NCBI GenBank assembly: GCA_006384855.1
Contig: VCJN01000407.1
Span: 1 to 64,000 of the forward strand
From: Tetraselmis striata
Taxonomy: Eukaryota > Chlorophyta > Chlorodendrophyceae > Chlorodendrales > Chlorodendraceae
DNA: 64,000 bases
Direction of reading: 5' to 3'
Positions 35,940-48,173 of this stretch are shown piece by piece. Position numbers and translations under genes: made by a program. The notes beneath the pieces are model-generated. The model did not search any database. It was not told where the DNA came from and saw nothing but the letters and a program-made list of their open reading frames with translations. Position 1 is the first letter of the stretch, and every line of letters starts with the position of its first letter.

Positions 35940-37096
35940 TGGCCTGGCCTCGCGGAGTTAAATTTCGCGGTCTACGGTTCAGTTTCCGGCGCCCCCCGCG
36001 CGTGCGGCTGCACATCAGGCACGCAGTCGCGCCGGTACACTGGTCAGCCAATATGCGCGCCGGCGCGCTCCGGTTGGTGGGCGCGGACGACGTTAGTCAA
36101 CTACGCGCCGCGGACTTCCTGTCCGCTACACTGAAGCCGCGGTCGGTCGCAGCCTACTAGTCGGAGTTTAACCTCTTTCTGGAGTTCTGCGCTCTACAAG
36201 GCATGTCCCTTTTAGAGGCGGACACGCCTTTCATCGTCCGCTAAATCGCATGGGCGGCATGCCGCAGACGTCCAAAGTAAGGCCGGCGCGTTCCATCCAT
36301 ACCTATCCGCGATCAACACTTTCTTCCGCGACCACCTCAAGGAGCCCGTCGCCCTCGGCCCGCTGGTCAATCAGGCGGTACGCGGCTGGATATTGGCGCA
36401 GGTGGACACGCGGGCGGAGGACGTCCGCGTGTCTATCCAGGCGGACGTCGCCCTTCGGTGCGTATACGGCGCGCGTAGACCCTACTGGAAATCCCTACTT
36501 GCGACTGGTACACTTTCCGCGCATGCCTGGCTATTGCGGTCGGTTTCATGTTCCTTAACCGGTCACAAACAAACGTTACCAGTCACGTGTGCGATCTCGC
36601 GGTGGATTCCCGGGGAATTACGCTTTTCCGTGAGTGGCAAAGACCCGCGGCCTGGACGAGTTAATTCATGCCCTTCAAATTTCCCGGTCCGCCAAGTAAC
36701 CCGGAAATTGCAGATTTACTCCAAGCCTTCGTTCGTTACCAGGCAGCCGTTTTGCTTGACGCCACGCACTTCTAGCAACTGCTCGACGACAATCCGGGAA
36801 CTTGGTCGTCGTACACGGTTGCCCGGTGGGTTGTTGGGCCCGCAACCAGCGGCCGCCCCCCGGCTTCGTCTGGACATCGCACTGTCTCCGCAACGACGGT
36901 GCCTCGGCGGCTTCCGCCGCTGGGGTCCCCGTGCCCAAGATCTGCTGGCTCGGCGACTTCGTGCACGGTAGCAGCGTCGGTCGTCCACACTTACATCGTG
37001 CCTGTGATTTCGGACTCCGCCGGCGGCCATTTCTTCTTCTCTTTTTTGACGCCGCTGGCCTTTCGGCCGCCACCGCCACACATGGCAGTCCAATAA
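35940..37096 (+). pseudogene. Element 2 tyrosine recombinase
   Basis: SATLKPRSVAAY, TAG at 36158-36160, SEFNLFLEFCALQGMSLLEAD and TAA at 36242-36244 form the core-binding start. The end reads VWTSHCLRN (HxxR box) and GASAASAAGVPVPK, with a frameshift before SVVHTYIVPV and HFFF, matching the element 3 recombinase in order. It is inactive. Confidence 0.7.
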
Positions 37097-37167
37097 TGAC
37101 CGCTCCTCGGCCGTTACTGGACTGCCCCCTTCGGTTTTCTTGGCAAAATGAGACTCGCACTTTGTCT

Positions 37168-37431
37168 AATAGTATTGAACTGAGGTTAGGCAGACAGACC
37201 GAGTTGAGCGAACGTTAGCGGCGCATAATTCCAGTCATTTCCGTACGGCCTCGCATGTCTTGCCGGGAGTCGGAAATTTCTAGAAACTAAGGTCGCTAGC
37301 GAGCTGCTGAAAGCTCTTCGCGGACAGCTCCCGACCTCTAACACAGTCCTAACACTGAGCCCCAGCTCTATTTAGGTGGTGGTAGGGACGACACCGTCGT
37401 GCTCATCCCTTATGTTGTAGCGCTACTCGCA
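37168..37431 (+). repeat. Element 2 repeat A2
   Basis: Second A copy, directly abutting B1 (which ends TTTGTCTAATA at about 37168). Confidence 0.8.
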
Positions 37432-37535
37432 CCCGCCTCAGCCCGCCCTTCTCGTGCGTTAGGGTTAGCGAGTGCCTTGTAAGCAAGTCACACGCTCCTT
37501 TGGCAAAATGAGACCCGCACTTTGTCTAATATCAT

Positions 37536-37579
37536 ATACCCGTGGTCGCTACCGAAGGCGGCGGGCCCCGGCGGGGGGT

Positions 37580-37613
<34 letters not shown>

Positions 37614-38964
37614 GCCACAGGGGAGGGGATTTGGATAATTTTCAAAATTCAGGTCAAAATAAGTAACGCATTTTCGCTTTATTTCACCTGTTTACTGCAA
37701 AACATCCACGCTTGTTTATGAGGTAGAAAGACCTATAAAAATCATGATCGAGACTGCTGCTGGGAAGAGCTGCTTAATGAGGAACGAGCAGAATTGTCAA
37801 ATATAAATCCTATTTCGAAAAACCCAATTTTCCAGAACACCGGTAGTGGTGTTTAAACTGGTCGGATACACTTTTTAGTATATAATAAGTGGGACGAATA
37901 CGCGCAGCGAGAACGGAGTATCTAGCCCCAATGAAGGTAGGCTTTCCGCTGACTGCGATTTCCTAGTACGGTAGAGGGGAAGTCATAGTGGGTGCTGACC
38001 GTTGAGACTGGCGTTGTGCGGGTGCCGCGCGACTGCGCGAGATGCATGGGCGATGCGTTTTTCTTGGGGGGGGGGGGGGGTGGGGGCGACCTGCTACCTT
38101 GACGCCATTTAGCGAATAGTATTGTACCAATGTGCCCTGCCAGTCTTCACACCCCGGCAGTATGTACGGGCCATATAATTGCCAGCTTCGCTCTTTGGTA
38201 CGCAAGCAACCGCCCTCCAGCAATGACCCCCGAAGGAGACAAAAACCTGGACTACCAACCTTAAACTGGACGACCCGCATATACAAACATGGATTTCCAC
38301 CCCTGGACACCCATATGGACCGCGGTAGGCGAGATCACCCATTTTACGCCTGAAAACGGTCTTGCCACAGTCCATGTTACCCCGTTTATTCCCCGTCCAT
38401 CGGGTAAATATAAGGTGTTCGGGATTTTTATCCGTAGCATATAACCGTTACTTCTTCGTATTACACGGCATATCTGGACACCCCGACCGGCCGACCCTGC
38501 CTTGACGCCGCAGACCTGCTATACCACCACGCACGCCGCTAGCCATCATGACAGGTTTCCAGTACCTCGTACAGTACTCTAGAGATCCGCAACCCGCCCT
38601 GACCGGGCGCGGCAGCGCGCCACACCGCCATAGTAGTGGCCAGTCGCCGCCCAAAGCCCCAGACCCCCCTCTGGACGGGTGTAGGGCGCGCTGCCCAATC
38701 CCCGGGGGTACTGTGGGGGGCCAAAATTGCATCTTGCTCCGGCAGGCGTAAACCGCATAATGCACAACCCGTACCAGTACCCGTAACCCGTACCCGTGCC
38801 TACCAGTACCGACGGTTGCGGGAACGGATGGCGCCGAGGACGTGGTGTCGTCGGCGGGATTTTGATTTCGGGCTTTTGCTGCAATTTGAACATATGCAAC
38901 CAGGGGTATAACCCTGATGCAACGTCATGATCCGCAATTGTAGCGCTAATTGCAGCGTTTAAAA
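37536..38964. other. Repeat-rich spacer between elements 2 and 4
   Basis: Long G run at about 37578-37612 and a shorter one at 38068-38081. A patch of GTACC/GTACCAGTAC units at about 38768-38812 recurs elsewhere in the window. One possible Ty3 integrase scrap is listed separately. Confidence 0.45.
38100..38330 (-). pseudogene. Possible Ty3/gypsy integrase C-terminal scrap
   Basis: The minus strand reads VVQFKVG, LLRGSLLEGG, then SWQLYGPYILPG, the order of the FKVGD...LL...W-GPY block near the end of gypsy integrases. No other part of such an element is nearby, so this is weak. Confidence 0.3.
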
Positions 38965-41541
38965 CATGCAATCGAGTCTGCTTTGCCAAAAAGAAGATGG
39001 AGGCTGTTTTACACGAAAAGCGCAGTTTTACGGCTATTAGGAAGGCTCAGCGAAAGGGGAGGGGGGGGGGGGTCGGAGGAGGAGCCCGCAGGGCGGAAAC
39101 GGAAACGGGAGGGTGCTGCCGAAGGCAGCGAGCTGAAAGATAGCAGGCGAGCTGGTGGTGGCTGTCCTAAGTAGCTCCCCGGCCGGGAACGCAGGGCTCG
39201 CGGGCGATAGGGCAGCCCGTATAGACTGAAACATGATGGTATCGGTAACTTAACCGTCCGGTTGAAACCACCAACAACCGTACCGGTCGCACTAGGATAG
39301 TTAAATTGTTGTGAAATCCCATAAACTATTTTAGATAATTTCAAACTTGCAATCGAGTCTGGTGTTGCCAGTTACACGCGGTTCGTTTACGACTGCGAGC
39401 GTGGGCAGTCGGCATCCGTACCGACCAAACGAATAAGGCGGAAGACGTCTTCAGTTGTATAGGAGGTTTCGCGCCGAGAGGTTAGTAGCCTCGATCGAGG
39501 CGGAAGCGCAGAACAGACGCGGACGGGAGATGTTATCCGGCGGCGCCTATTGTCGGCCTAGTGTTCGCGGGAGCCTATTGACGGCGCGAACGCCGGCACA
39601 ACATAGGCCGGACGTGTCGCGAAATCAAGGCGCTGTCTCCCGTATGCACCAGGAAACCTTTGCCGCGCGCCGTGGCGGCGTGCGACACGAACCGAAACCG
39701 TGGGCCAGTAGGAACGGCCAAATTGACAACGCATGCCTAGTAGAGCGGCACAAGTACTAGTAGGACGAGTACAAGCTGCGCGTGCGGGCGCGCGAGCGCG
39801 ACACGTACAACCAGGTGAAGTACGGCACAATGTACGCGAAATGCGACTGAAACTATGGACATGTACCGGCGGTGTACAGTACGAGGAGCGGGAGACACGC
39901 AACCCCGCGCGATGACGGCGGTCTAAGCCCGTGGCCATCACCGGCGGCGGTCCCCTTGCCGCCTCGCACGAGGGGTGGCACCCGAAACGCACAACGCATC
40001 GGGGTGCGGGCACGTGGGGCCTAGTGTGATGGTGCCATAAAGGTCCTTATGTTTGTCGGGGTCGGTTGCCGGCGACGTCGCAGAAGACCCGCCGACTTGG
40101 TAAGTTGTCGGCGTGGGTCTCGCATCGCGGGGTGCGGTGAGGCGGCCGCCGCTGCTGCACCAGCGACGGTTGCCGACCACCTCATAAGTCGGAGACCTAC
40201 GATGAAGCCACAAAATGCACATGTCGCTTTAAGTGGCGGAGCTGCCCCCCGGCGGGCAGCTCGACGTGTTGTTAGGGATGAGATATCTTGACGTCGGGAA
40301 CGGGTTGGCCGGCGTTTAGGCTGTGGTAGCCCGCGCCGGCCCATATCGATGCCGGTGTTGTCGGGGCGAAGGTAACGAGGAGGCGGCCGCCGTTGTTCGA
40401 CCAGCGAAGGATGCCGAGGCTCCAAGCAGCCTGGAGTCGGACAGAGGTAGTTCCGGTCACCACGAGACGTCGAGCACGACATGTGATAGAGCTGCCTCTC
40501 GGCGGGCAGCTGCAAATTGTCGTGGTCCTACCTTGCGACGACGACTTTGCAGTAGGAAGCGTCGGATACGCGCCGGACCGAGCCGCGCGGACGCTTCAAT
40601 CCCACTGCCACCACAACAAACGTTGCTCCGGCACAGTTAGGGCGAAGGCAACGACCCCTCTCAAAACACAGGCGCATGAGCGGCGCCATGATCCCCGTTA
40701 TGGACCAATTACGTGGGTAGTTTTGGAAAATCACAACGTGTAACGACCATTAATGCCACGACGCGCCCGCTGCCAGGACACGCGGACCGGGTTGAAGTGC
40801 CTTGCAGGACGGCAAGCGGCCATTCTGACGATACGGCCGTCCGCGCCGATTTGTTGCGGGAAGCGTGCGTAGTTGCCGTCATTGACAACCGTGACGAGCA
40901 GCGGCCATGGTACCGAGCGCGCCCGCCTCACCTCAAGAGTTGATTACTACTACGAGAGGGTTCTCCACTGCGAGAGCCCACGAAAGCCCGGACTGCAACT
41001 TGGCTTCCGGGGGTTGAGCTGTCCCCCCCCCCCCCCCCCCCCCCCACCAACGGGGACCCCCAATCGTCACTTATTTCACACCGTGCGCATCGCCACCCGA
41101 AAACGTCCCACATGCGAAGCCGCCACAGTAGAAACGGAACACGATTTCGGGCGCACGAGTCGGAAAAACCACACTACCGAGGGGCTTTCTATCGCTGCGC
41201 ATGATGATGTAACGCATGTGCGCGGCACGACAACTCACTACCGGGGAAAGAAACCTAGGTGCGGACTTGATCAGCCTGTGCGACCCCCGCGCGCACAAGT
41301 ACGCGAAGGCGGCGAGCTCAAAGATGGAAGGCGAGCTGCTGTTGGTTGTCCTAAGTAGCTCCCTGGCCGGGAGCGAAGCCAAGGCTCGTGGGCGATGGGG
41401 CAGCCCGTACCGAATCACGATGGTGTCGGTAACCTAACCGTCCCGTCCGGTTGAAACCACCACCAAACCGTACGTATCGTACTAGGACAGTTAAAATGGT
41501 TGGGGAACTACCCCATAATTAAACTGGTTTAAATCATATTT
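38965..41541 (-). mobile_element. Element 4: non-autonomous relative of element 3
   Basis: Minus-strand order is A1 (about 41541-41304), interior, B1 (39370-39346), A2 (about 39339-39121), B2 (38988-38965). A copies share CCTAAGTAGCTCCC, GGTTGAAACCACCA and CCCATAA blocks. The B unit GCAATCGAGTCTG..TTGCCA resembles element 3's GTTGAGTCTGGTTTTGCCA, so the two are one family. The interior has no readable recombinase or RT, only a diverged two-fold repeat. Confidence 0.75.
40075..40555 (-). repeat. Two-fold internal repeat of element 4
   Basis: Two diverged units of about 240 bases: GAGGCGGCCGCCG plus ACCAGCGA at 40139 and again at 40380, and a GAGCTGC..CGGCGGGCAGCT block at 40239 and 40490. A minus-strand frame across both carries C-x2-C-like pairs, but no known domain is seen. 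Confidence 0.45.
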
Positions 41542-42690
41542 CAGCGTCTCTTGTAGCGTTGTATTGAAGTATGCCCCCATCCGGCGCAAAGCCATCTTCA
41601 ACGAACTGCACTTCCCTCATCAGAACGGAACATTCCGAAAGTCCAAGCGTATACGAACAATGCTTACGCGCGCTCCGCCGGCCTTGGTACTTAGCGTTTG
41701 AATTGCGTTGCCCCCGCCCCCTATCGGCCGCCGGTAGTATTACTTTGCCTTTGCCGGACTCTGCCCCGTGTAAGGCAGGAGTTATCCTTCGTCAACGAAA
41801 CGCGCGCGCGTGATGCGGCCACTGTAGGAACCGCGGGACCCGCCGATAAAACCGGGCCTTCCTCCGACGATTTAGCACCCGCAGCTCACCCCAAGTTATG
41901 ATTCGCAAATGAAAGGAGCACGCGGGACGCGCAATACGCCCTCGAACGCCCAATACATCCGCTTCGGCCTCCACCTCCAGCCACTCATCGTCATAACCGT
42001 ACCCATCAGCTCGCGTCTGCTCCCGCTTTAAAGGGATGGCCGGCCCGCCGCCGGCAGCTAAGCCCGAAGGCCCCACGGCCAGCGGACCGCCGAGGTCGGG
42101 GCGCAGCCCGGAGGCCCGCGCTGTCAGCACCACGGGTCATGTGGCCGCCGATGAGCCGAAGAGAGCCGGACGAGCCCAGCTGGCCTCCGCCAGCGGCGAG
42201 GGCAGCTTGCAGGGCCACAAGCGCGACGCGCCCAGCCCGCCGCGCCGGGTGTGCATGCCAAGAGGCCGCCGCGCCCCACGCCCCTCAAGGTCACTCCCCG
42301 GAAGCGTCGCGCACGAGCTGTGCGCCGAGGAAACAAGCCGGGCGCGGGAAGGTGGGTGGGGGGGGGGGGGGGGGTATGCATGGTCGGGGAATGCTCGGGG
42401 CGATCGCCCGCCATGCCGCCATGGCGTCACATGGTGGCTTCTATTGGAGGAAATACGCTCCTACAATGGAAGGGGGGATACGGTCGGAGGAACGAGCTCC
42501 TACAACGTTTCTCCGACCATTCATAGAGGAAAATGACATCACAGACGAATGATAACTTAGGGGCCGCGGCAGCAACCGTTTTCCTACAGTCGGGTAATCC
42601 GGAAGAATCCGCATGCGCTTTCTACGTACATTGTAGGAGTTTCATTGACGAATGATAACTTCTGCCTAACCAAAGCCATTAATGTTGTTT
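41542..42690. other. Spacer with one orphan GC-rich open frame
   Basis: Plus-strand frame 42036-42352 (MAGPPPAAKPEGPTASGPPR to the donor-like GGAAG/GTGGGT, then a G run at 42357-42374) has exon-like composition but no recognisable product or partner exon. Confidence 0.3.
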
Positions 42691-42696
42691 ATTCAT

Positions 42697-44590
42697 GTAA
42701 TTACATGGACTAGCTGCAAAATGCCATCAGGAATCACCCGAAAACTAAGGCAATAGGAAACGTCCACTACAGCAACTGCGAGGTGGAAGCAGCAACAGAA
42801 GAGGGTGCGGAATAAGCAGGGGCAGACGCATCAGGCTTGGCCATCTGCACTCCGGCCGCAGAGAGAATGCCGTTGTAGACTTTCTGCAACAAGCTCCGCC
42901 GCGTGCGCGACAGGAGATGGCGGAATTCGGCGGGCTTGCCGGCGACAAAGTTCCGAAGAGCCTGGACGGATTGACTATGAAGGAAGCATGAAGTCGGGGA
43001 GGAAACCGCCAGGGAAAGTTGCGCACAGCAAGCAACACCGCGAAGATGTAGCTAGACCACCGTCAAAGAGGATTTTCCGAGGCGGCCGCGGTCCTCAACC
43101 ACAAAAAGGTAGTACCGGTGAACACCCTGCACCGAGGCGGAAGACGCCCGGTTCGCCGCCAGCTTGTTGTGCTCTGCCTCGGTCGCCGCGATCCCCGGGG
43201 ACGGTGCACAAGCAGGGGTCGTTGCCCCAAGTGGGGGTGGTGGAGGACACGCACGCGAAATCGATCATGCAACCGCACCCCACCCCGCCAACGTCAAATC
43301 TGACGGCCGCGAGCGGTCCGCTGGGCGCAACCCACTCGTCTCAAGGGTCAAGTCGCCGACTCCCGAGCGGTCCCGGTTGAGCACCGCACCCGCTTCGATC
43401 GGCATAGAAGCCCACAGATTTCCAAAGCGGTATGCATGCGGTGCTTGTAGTTCGCGACGGGGCAGATGGGCATATGATGCACGACGACATCCGTAGGGTT
43501 CCGGTTCGAGCCATCCGTAGAGCGAAGCCATAAGGGATCAATACCACATGTGGGGTCAGGGCATGTGACGAGCGCAGAACCCCCACGCGGGCGAAGGCCC
43601 ATCACCCGCGCAACGGCGGCCGAATAAGCATTGAGCATAGGGAATCTTGCACGCTTACTCGTGATCCGACGGGAAAAGCGATAGGGAGCCCGGCCCGCAC
43701 GCGCTGTACAAGCGCATGATATCAAGTCGCGAGGCTGCGGCACCCGTGCGCTCGAAGCCATGAGCGAGGGCCGCGAAGTCACGCAAGCGAATTGCACGAC
43801 TGAGGTGGCGTTGGACAACCATGGTCGTGGGTTGATCATCGGAGGCAGCACCCGTACCCATACCCGAGGGCGGAGCTGTAGTACCGCCTCGCTGCGGTTC
43901 TTACTAGTAGGGAAGGAGTTGCCGCTGACGGAGGGGTTGCCACTAAATCGCGCCGGGCGACGGTGTATATATCTTGAGAGCTACAGAAGCGCATGTAGTT
44001 GTCTATCTTTGTAGTTTATTCTTATGCTGGCATGCAGCAACAAAGACTGCAAGATGGCTACTATGTATAGCTATACACGTACCTGTACTTTTTGGCTGAT
44101 AGCTGGTGACCTTAGGGCTTATCCCTGTACTATTCACGAAACATAATAGTACAAGGCCTATTGGCTACCTTTGGTTGCAAGCGTCCTCGCCGCGGCTGAT
44201 AGCCTACCCCGGGGGCGGGGGTCCCTTAATTTGGTTCCTGGCAGCTAGGTGACTTCGTGGTTCCCTTGGCTCCTAACCTTCTTGGTTCTTGGCTCCCTGT
44301 CCTCCTGCTCGACCTTAGTTTCAGGCTTATGTCTCTCTTTTGCTGGCAACCTTTCATAGTTGCTGTTAGTTCTGTTTGTAGTGCGCTTTTGTGAAAGCCC
44401 TTGTGTAATAAAATTCCCGAAACAGAGGCGAAAAAAAAAAGCTCTGCTGCAACCAAGTGCTGCAACTAAGTAAGGATCCTTACTACTGCCACGATACAGG
44501 CAATAATTAATTACATGAGCTAGCAGCAGAAGGCGATATCGGAAATCACCAAAATAAAAGGCAATCAGAAAGGTCCTCTACATCGACAGG
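42697..44590. mobile_element. Repeat-bounded segment with a LINE-like poly(A) end
   Basis: About 75 bases at 42697-42770 and 44508-44585 are alike (TAATTACATG, CTAGC-GC, GGAAATCACC-like, GGCAAT). Between them a CT-rich 3' UTR-like stretch ends with AATAAAA (44407) and ten A residues (44431-44440), the 3' end of a non-LTR element. The minus-strand frames 43341-43861 are degenerate and unrecognised. Confidence 0.35.
44431..44440 (+). other. Poly(A) tail of a presumed retrosequence
   Basis: Ten A residues after GGCG, like the GGGGGCG-A(n) end of the LINE tail at 10898; AATAAAA lies 24 bases before. Confidence 0.4.
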
Positions 44591-44884
44591 CAATAATAAA
44601 TGATCCCGCCTGCAGTTTTTTCGGGGCTTCTGCAGCACGCTTGCTGCTCACGCCGCCACAACCCTGTATCCTTACCAGCCATCGCCGCCGCCCGCTCCCC
44701 GGTTTCGTCGGAAGTTGAGTGCGAGGTATCGGCGCTCCCACTGCCAGCGCCGAACACAACTGCCCTTATTGTACGTGCCCACCGCAGCGCAACTCTGGCC
44801 TGGATAAAGTGACGAGTCAAGCATCTTCCGCGCAGGATATCGGCGCTGCGCATATTGTTCCGGATACTGCGCGGCGTGGAAGAT
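44591..44884. other. RimO upstream region
   Basis: GC content rises toward the gene; no TATA box recognised. The RimO frame is open upstream from 44855, but the first ATG is at 44885. Confidence 0.4.
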
Positions 44885-47800
44885 ATGGCCACGTCAATGT
44901 CGGCGGCGTCGACGACGCTTGTGCGGCGCTCGGCGACACAAGCCGCCCGACCCCGGGCGGTCCATCGGCCCCGAAGCGCACAGCTTGCGTCAAGAGTGGA
45001 CACATTGCTGCGCTGTCGGGCTGCCGCGCCGGCTAGTGGAAGCGAAAAAGGCGAGACGTCCGCCACCACGGCCGCCGCAGCCGCCGACAGGCCGCGCGTG
45101 TCGATGGTCAGCCTCGGCTGCCCCAAAAACACCGTCGACGGTGGGTTATGTCCCCCCCCCCCCCCCCCCCCCCCCCGGCCATTTTCGGCCATCTTGCAGC
45201 ACCAGTTTCCAGCGGCCCAATTTCCCTACCAGCAGCAGCGACCTGCCGTAGCGCCGTGGTGCTATGGACCGCTGGTTTGCCCACGCCAGACGGAATGCGG
45301 GCCAACGGGGTGGCTGTAACTGGTGCTGCGGCTCCCAGAGTCGCCCACCCGTAGCTCGATGGCTGCCCCAAGAGAAGGCAGGGCAGGGGGGGGGGGGGGG
45401 AGGAGGGGGTGAGATCGCGTTTAATGCCTCACACGTGACCCGATGTCTGCTGCTTAAGCGGAGGGATGGGAAGGAGGTGTTCAGGGTGAGGGGGCGGGGA
45501 TTTCCTACGAGGTGGCTGATGCCTGATCGCCCGTGGCTACGCAGGCGAGGTCATGCTGGGTGACCTGTATCGGCAAGGCTTCACCATCACGGGCGAGACG
45601 GAGGAAGCGGACGCAATCGTGGTCAACACTTGCGGCTTCGTGGAGGACGCCAAGAACGAGAGCATCGAGGCCATCCTGGCCGCCAGCGGCATGAAGGCGG
45701 ACGGCACGGTCAAGAAGGTCATCGTGACTGGCTGCCTCGCGCAGCGCTACTCCGAGCAGCTCGCAGGTATCCGCCGTTGCCGCCCTTCTACTAGCAACTG
45801 CATGAACTGACCGCCAACTTTGCTCCCATGGGGGGAGACCCAGCTGGGATGCCTCCCTCATCGCCTTCCTCACCGCGCCCACCCACCATCGCCCCTCCAG
45901 AACAGCTCCCGGAGGCCGACCTCGTGGTCGGGTTTGAGCAGTACGGCGGGCTGCCCTCCGCCATCCGCAGCTCCCTCGGTATGGAGGGCACCGTCGACCT
46001 GGAGCAGTACGCCCAGCGCTCGCGCGTGCAGGTGAGTTACTCCCCCCCCCCCCCCCCCCTCTTCCTCCCCTGCACATCTAACATTACCCTTCAAAACCAT
46101 ACCCATTGACACGTGCACTGGGCACATACTTAATGGGACAGTACAGGTCGCAGCAACCTAAGATGCAGAGATGCAAGCAGCATTGGGTAACGGTAGTCGA
46201 GGGTAGGCGGGCGCTGTGGCTAACGGGGGCGGTGCCGCAGGTGGGCAGCGCGACGGTGCCCTTCCGGCCCGAGTTTGACCGCTTCCGGCTGACGCCCGCG
46301 CACACGGCCTATCTGCGCGTGGCCGAGGGCTGCGACCACGCGTGCACCTTCTGCGCCATCCCGGGCTTCCGCGGCAAGTTCCGCTCCAAGCCGTACGAGG
46401 CGGTGCTGGCGGAGGCGGAGTCGCTGGTGGCCAGCGGCGTGAAGGAGCTCAACCTGATCGCGGAGGACACCAACCAGTACGGCATGGACACGCCGGGGGG
46501 GCACCGCCTCGCAGAACTGCTCGCGGACCTCGCGAAGCTCGAGGGGCTGGCTTGGATCCGCATCCTGTACGCCTACCCCTCCTACTTTACGGAGTCCCTC
46601 ATCGACGAGATCGCAAACAACCCCAAGGCACGCCCCGGCCCCGCACCGCCATCGCCATCGCCATTGGCATATTAATGAGATCTCATTTGGCATCAGAGCT
46701 ATCCTGAGCATTACATCAATTCTGCCCCTCCGCAGACACGCATGCCGACCCAAGCTGGGGGTGTTTACATCGGCGGGCGTGGCCGAGCCTGACCGCCAGC
46801 TCCCCTTCCCCCCCCCCCCCCCCCCCTGGTCGTCGCAGGTGTGCAAGTATATCGACATGCCGCTGCAGCACATCGACAACCTCGTGCTGCTGGGCATGAA
46901 CCGGCCGCCGCGGGCGCACACTGAGAACCTGCTGCAGAAGCTGCGCGACCGCATCCCCGGCCTCGTGCTGCGCACCACCTTCATCAGCGGCTTCCCGGGC
47001 GAGAGCGACGAGCAGCACGCGGGGCTGGTGGACTTCGTGCGCGGCTTCCGCTTTGAGCGCATGGGCGCCTTTGTGTACTCGGAGGAGGACGGCACGCCGG
47101 CGGCGGAGTACCCCGACCAGGTGGGCGCGCCTTTCCGGCGTAGAGCAACCTTTCCCGGAGAAGGTTACGTTCTGGCGCCGGCGCGGTGACACGGGGAAGG
47201 AGACCAGTGATAGAGCTGTGGGAACCCGCCATGTCTCACCTCGAGCTGCGGCCGGCCGGCGCAGGTGGAGGAGGACGTGCGCGAGGCGCGCCGGGACGAG
47301 CTCGTGTCGGTGCAGCAGGACATTGGCATCCAGTTTGCCAGGTGCGCCTGCACCCCCCCCCCCCCCCCCCCCCCGGCACCGCACATTGGCGTGCGGCTGT
47401 CGTTGTGGATGGGGACAACAGGCGGGCCGGGCAAGTGTGGCTGCACTCATGGACAGGTGAGGACTCTGACGCCCTCCCCCCCCCCCCCCCCCTTTCAGGT
47501 CGCTCGTGGGGCAAGAGATCGACGTGCTCATCGACGGTGTCACCGAGGACGGGCAGCTGTACGGGCGCACGCAGTGGGACGCGCCCGACATCGACCCCGT
47601 CGTCTTCATCGGGGAGCCGGCCGAGGGCGTCGCGGCGGCGCAGGTGCGGCTGCCCGCGTGCTCTTCTGTATTATATATTACCTTATACATATACCTTATT
47701 TATTTTTCCAATCTGACCGCGGGGATGATCATATGGTGTCGTTCATTTGGCCGGACTCGGTCGTGATTTCTGTACGATTCTCATGCACTCAGTAATAGTG

Positions 47801-48173
47801 ATCCTATGCACATTTGATACTGTGCACACGCACAAACGGTCCGCAGACAAATAAACTTTCTGAACCCCCCCCCCCCCCTAAAGAGGGCAAAACTATCAAA
47901 GCGGAGATATATATTTTATATCAGACTAATGCACGAATATATCACGAGTATTCCGACGCGAAGGCGCAAAACAATCGAGAGGTGTACTATTGTTCCTTTT
48001 CAATGAGGGTCGCTGTTGTGGAGGGTGAGGGGGGCAGGGCTCGGCGAGCAGCACCTGGCGGGGTCGGGCGCGCTGATTGCCGCCGCCGCATGCGCTGCCA
48101 GGTGGGCGAGATGCGCCGCTGCCACGTGGACAACACCTCCATCAGCGACCTCGACGCGCACCCCGTGGCGTGA
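44885..48173 (+). CDS. rimO: RimO-type methylthiotransferase (ribosomal protein S12), organellar
   Basis: A radical-SAM enzyme with two Fe-S clusters that in bacteria adds a methylthio group to an Asp of ribosomal protein S12. Eight exons join in phase to 523 residues: 44885-45140, 45545-45766, 45901-46031, 46241-46627, 46839-47120, 47265-47341, 47499-47643, 48102-48173. The first 60 residues are Arg/Ser/Ala rich, a likely plastid (or mitochondrial) transit peptide. The N-terminal cluster cysteines are in VSLGCPKN, VNTCGF and VTGCLAQRY. The radical-SAM CxxxCxxC is CDHACTFCAIPGFRGKF, followed by ELNLIAEDTNQYG, YIDMPLQHI and TTFISGFPGE. The TRAM RNA-binding domain ends the protein (IDVLIDG to DLDAHP). 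Intron 4 uses a GC donor (AAG/GCACGC). SLGCPKN and DMPLQH favour RimO over MiaB. Confidence 0.93.

Larger units (their letters stand above)
32648..37535 (+). mobile_element. Element 2: near full-length dead DIRS-order (PAT-like) retrotransposon
   Basis: A1 (about 32648-32872), Gag, RT, RNase H and tyrosine recombinase regions, B1 (about 37140-37168), A2 (about 37168-37431), B2 (about 37498-37535). A copies share long blocks such as GAGCGAACGTTAGCGGCGCA and GTTGTAGCGCTACTCGCAC. B copies share GGCAAAATGAGAC and GCACTTTGTCTAAT. The domain order and split repeats define a PAT-like DIRS element. At least four in-frame stops and two frameshifts make it inactive. Confidence 0.85.

Noticed and set aside
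35179..36244. TAG/TAA recoding as sense codons in element 2
   Set aside because: VPS51 and the secreted-protein gene end in TAG, RimO, KRR1 and the plastid-protein gene end in TGA, and the stops in element 2 stand at positions expecting different amino acids, so decay is simpler.
46220..47690. Long minus-strand frames across RimO (46220-47095 and 46716-47690)
   Set aside because: Antisense shadows; RimO exons on the plus strand carry all catalytic motifs.
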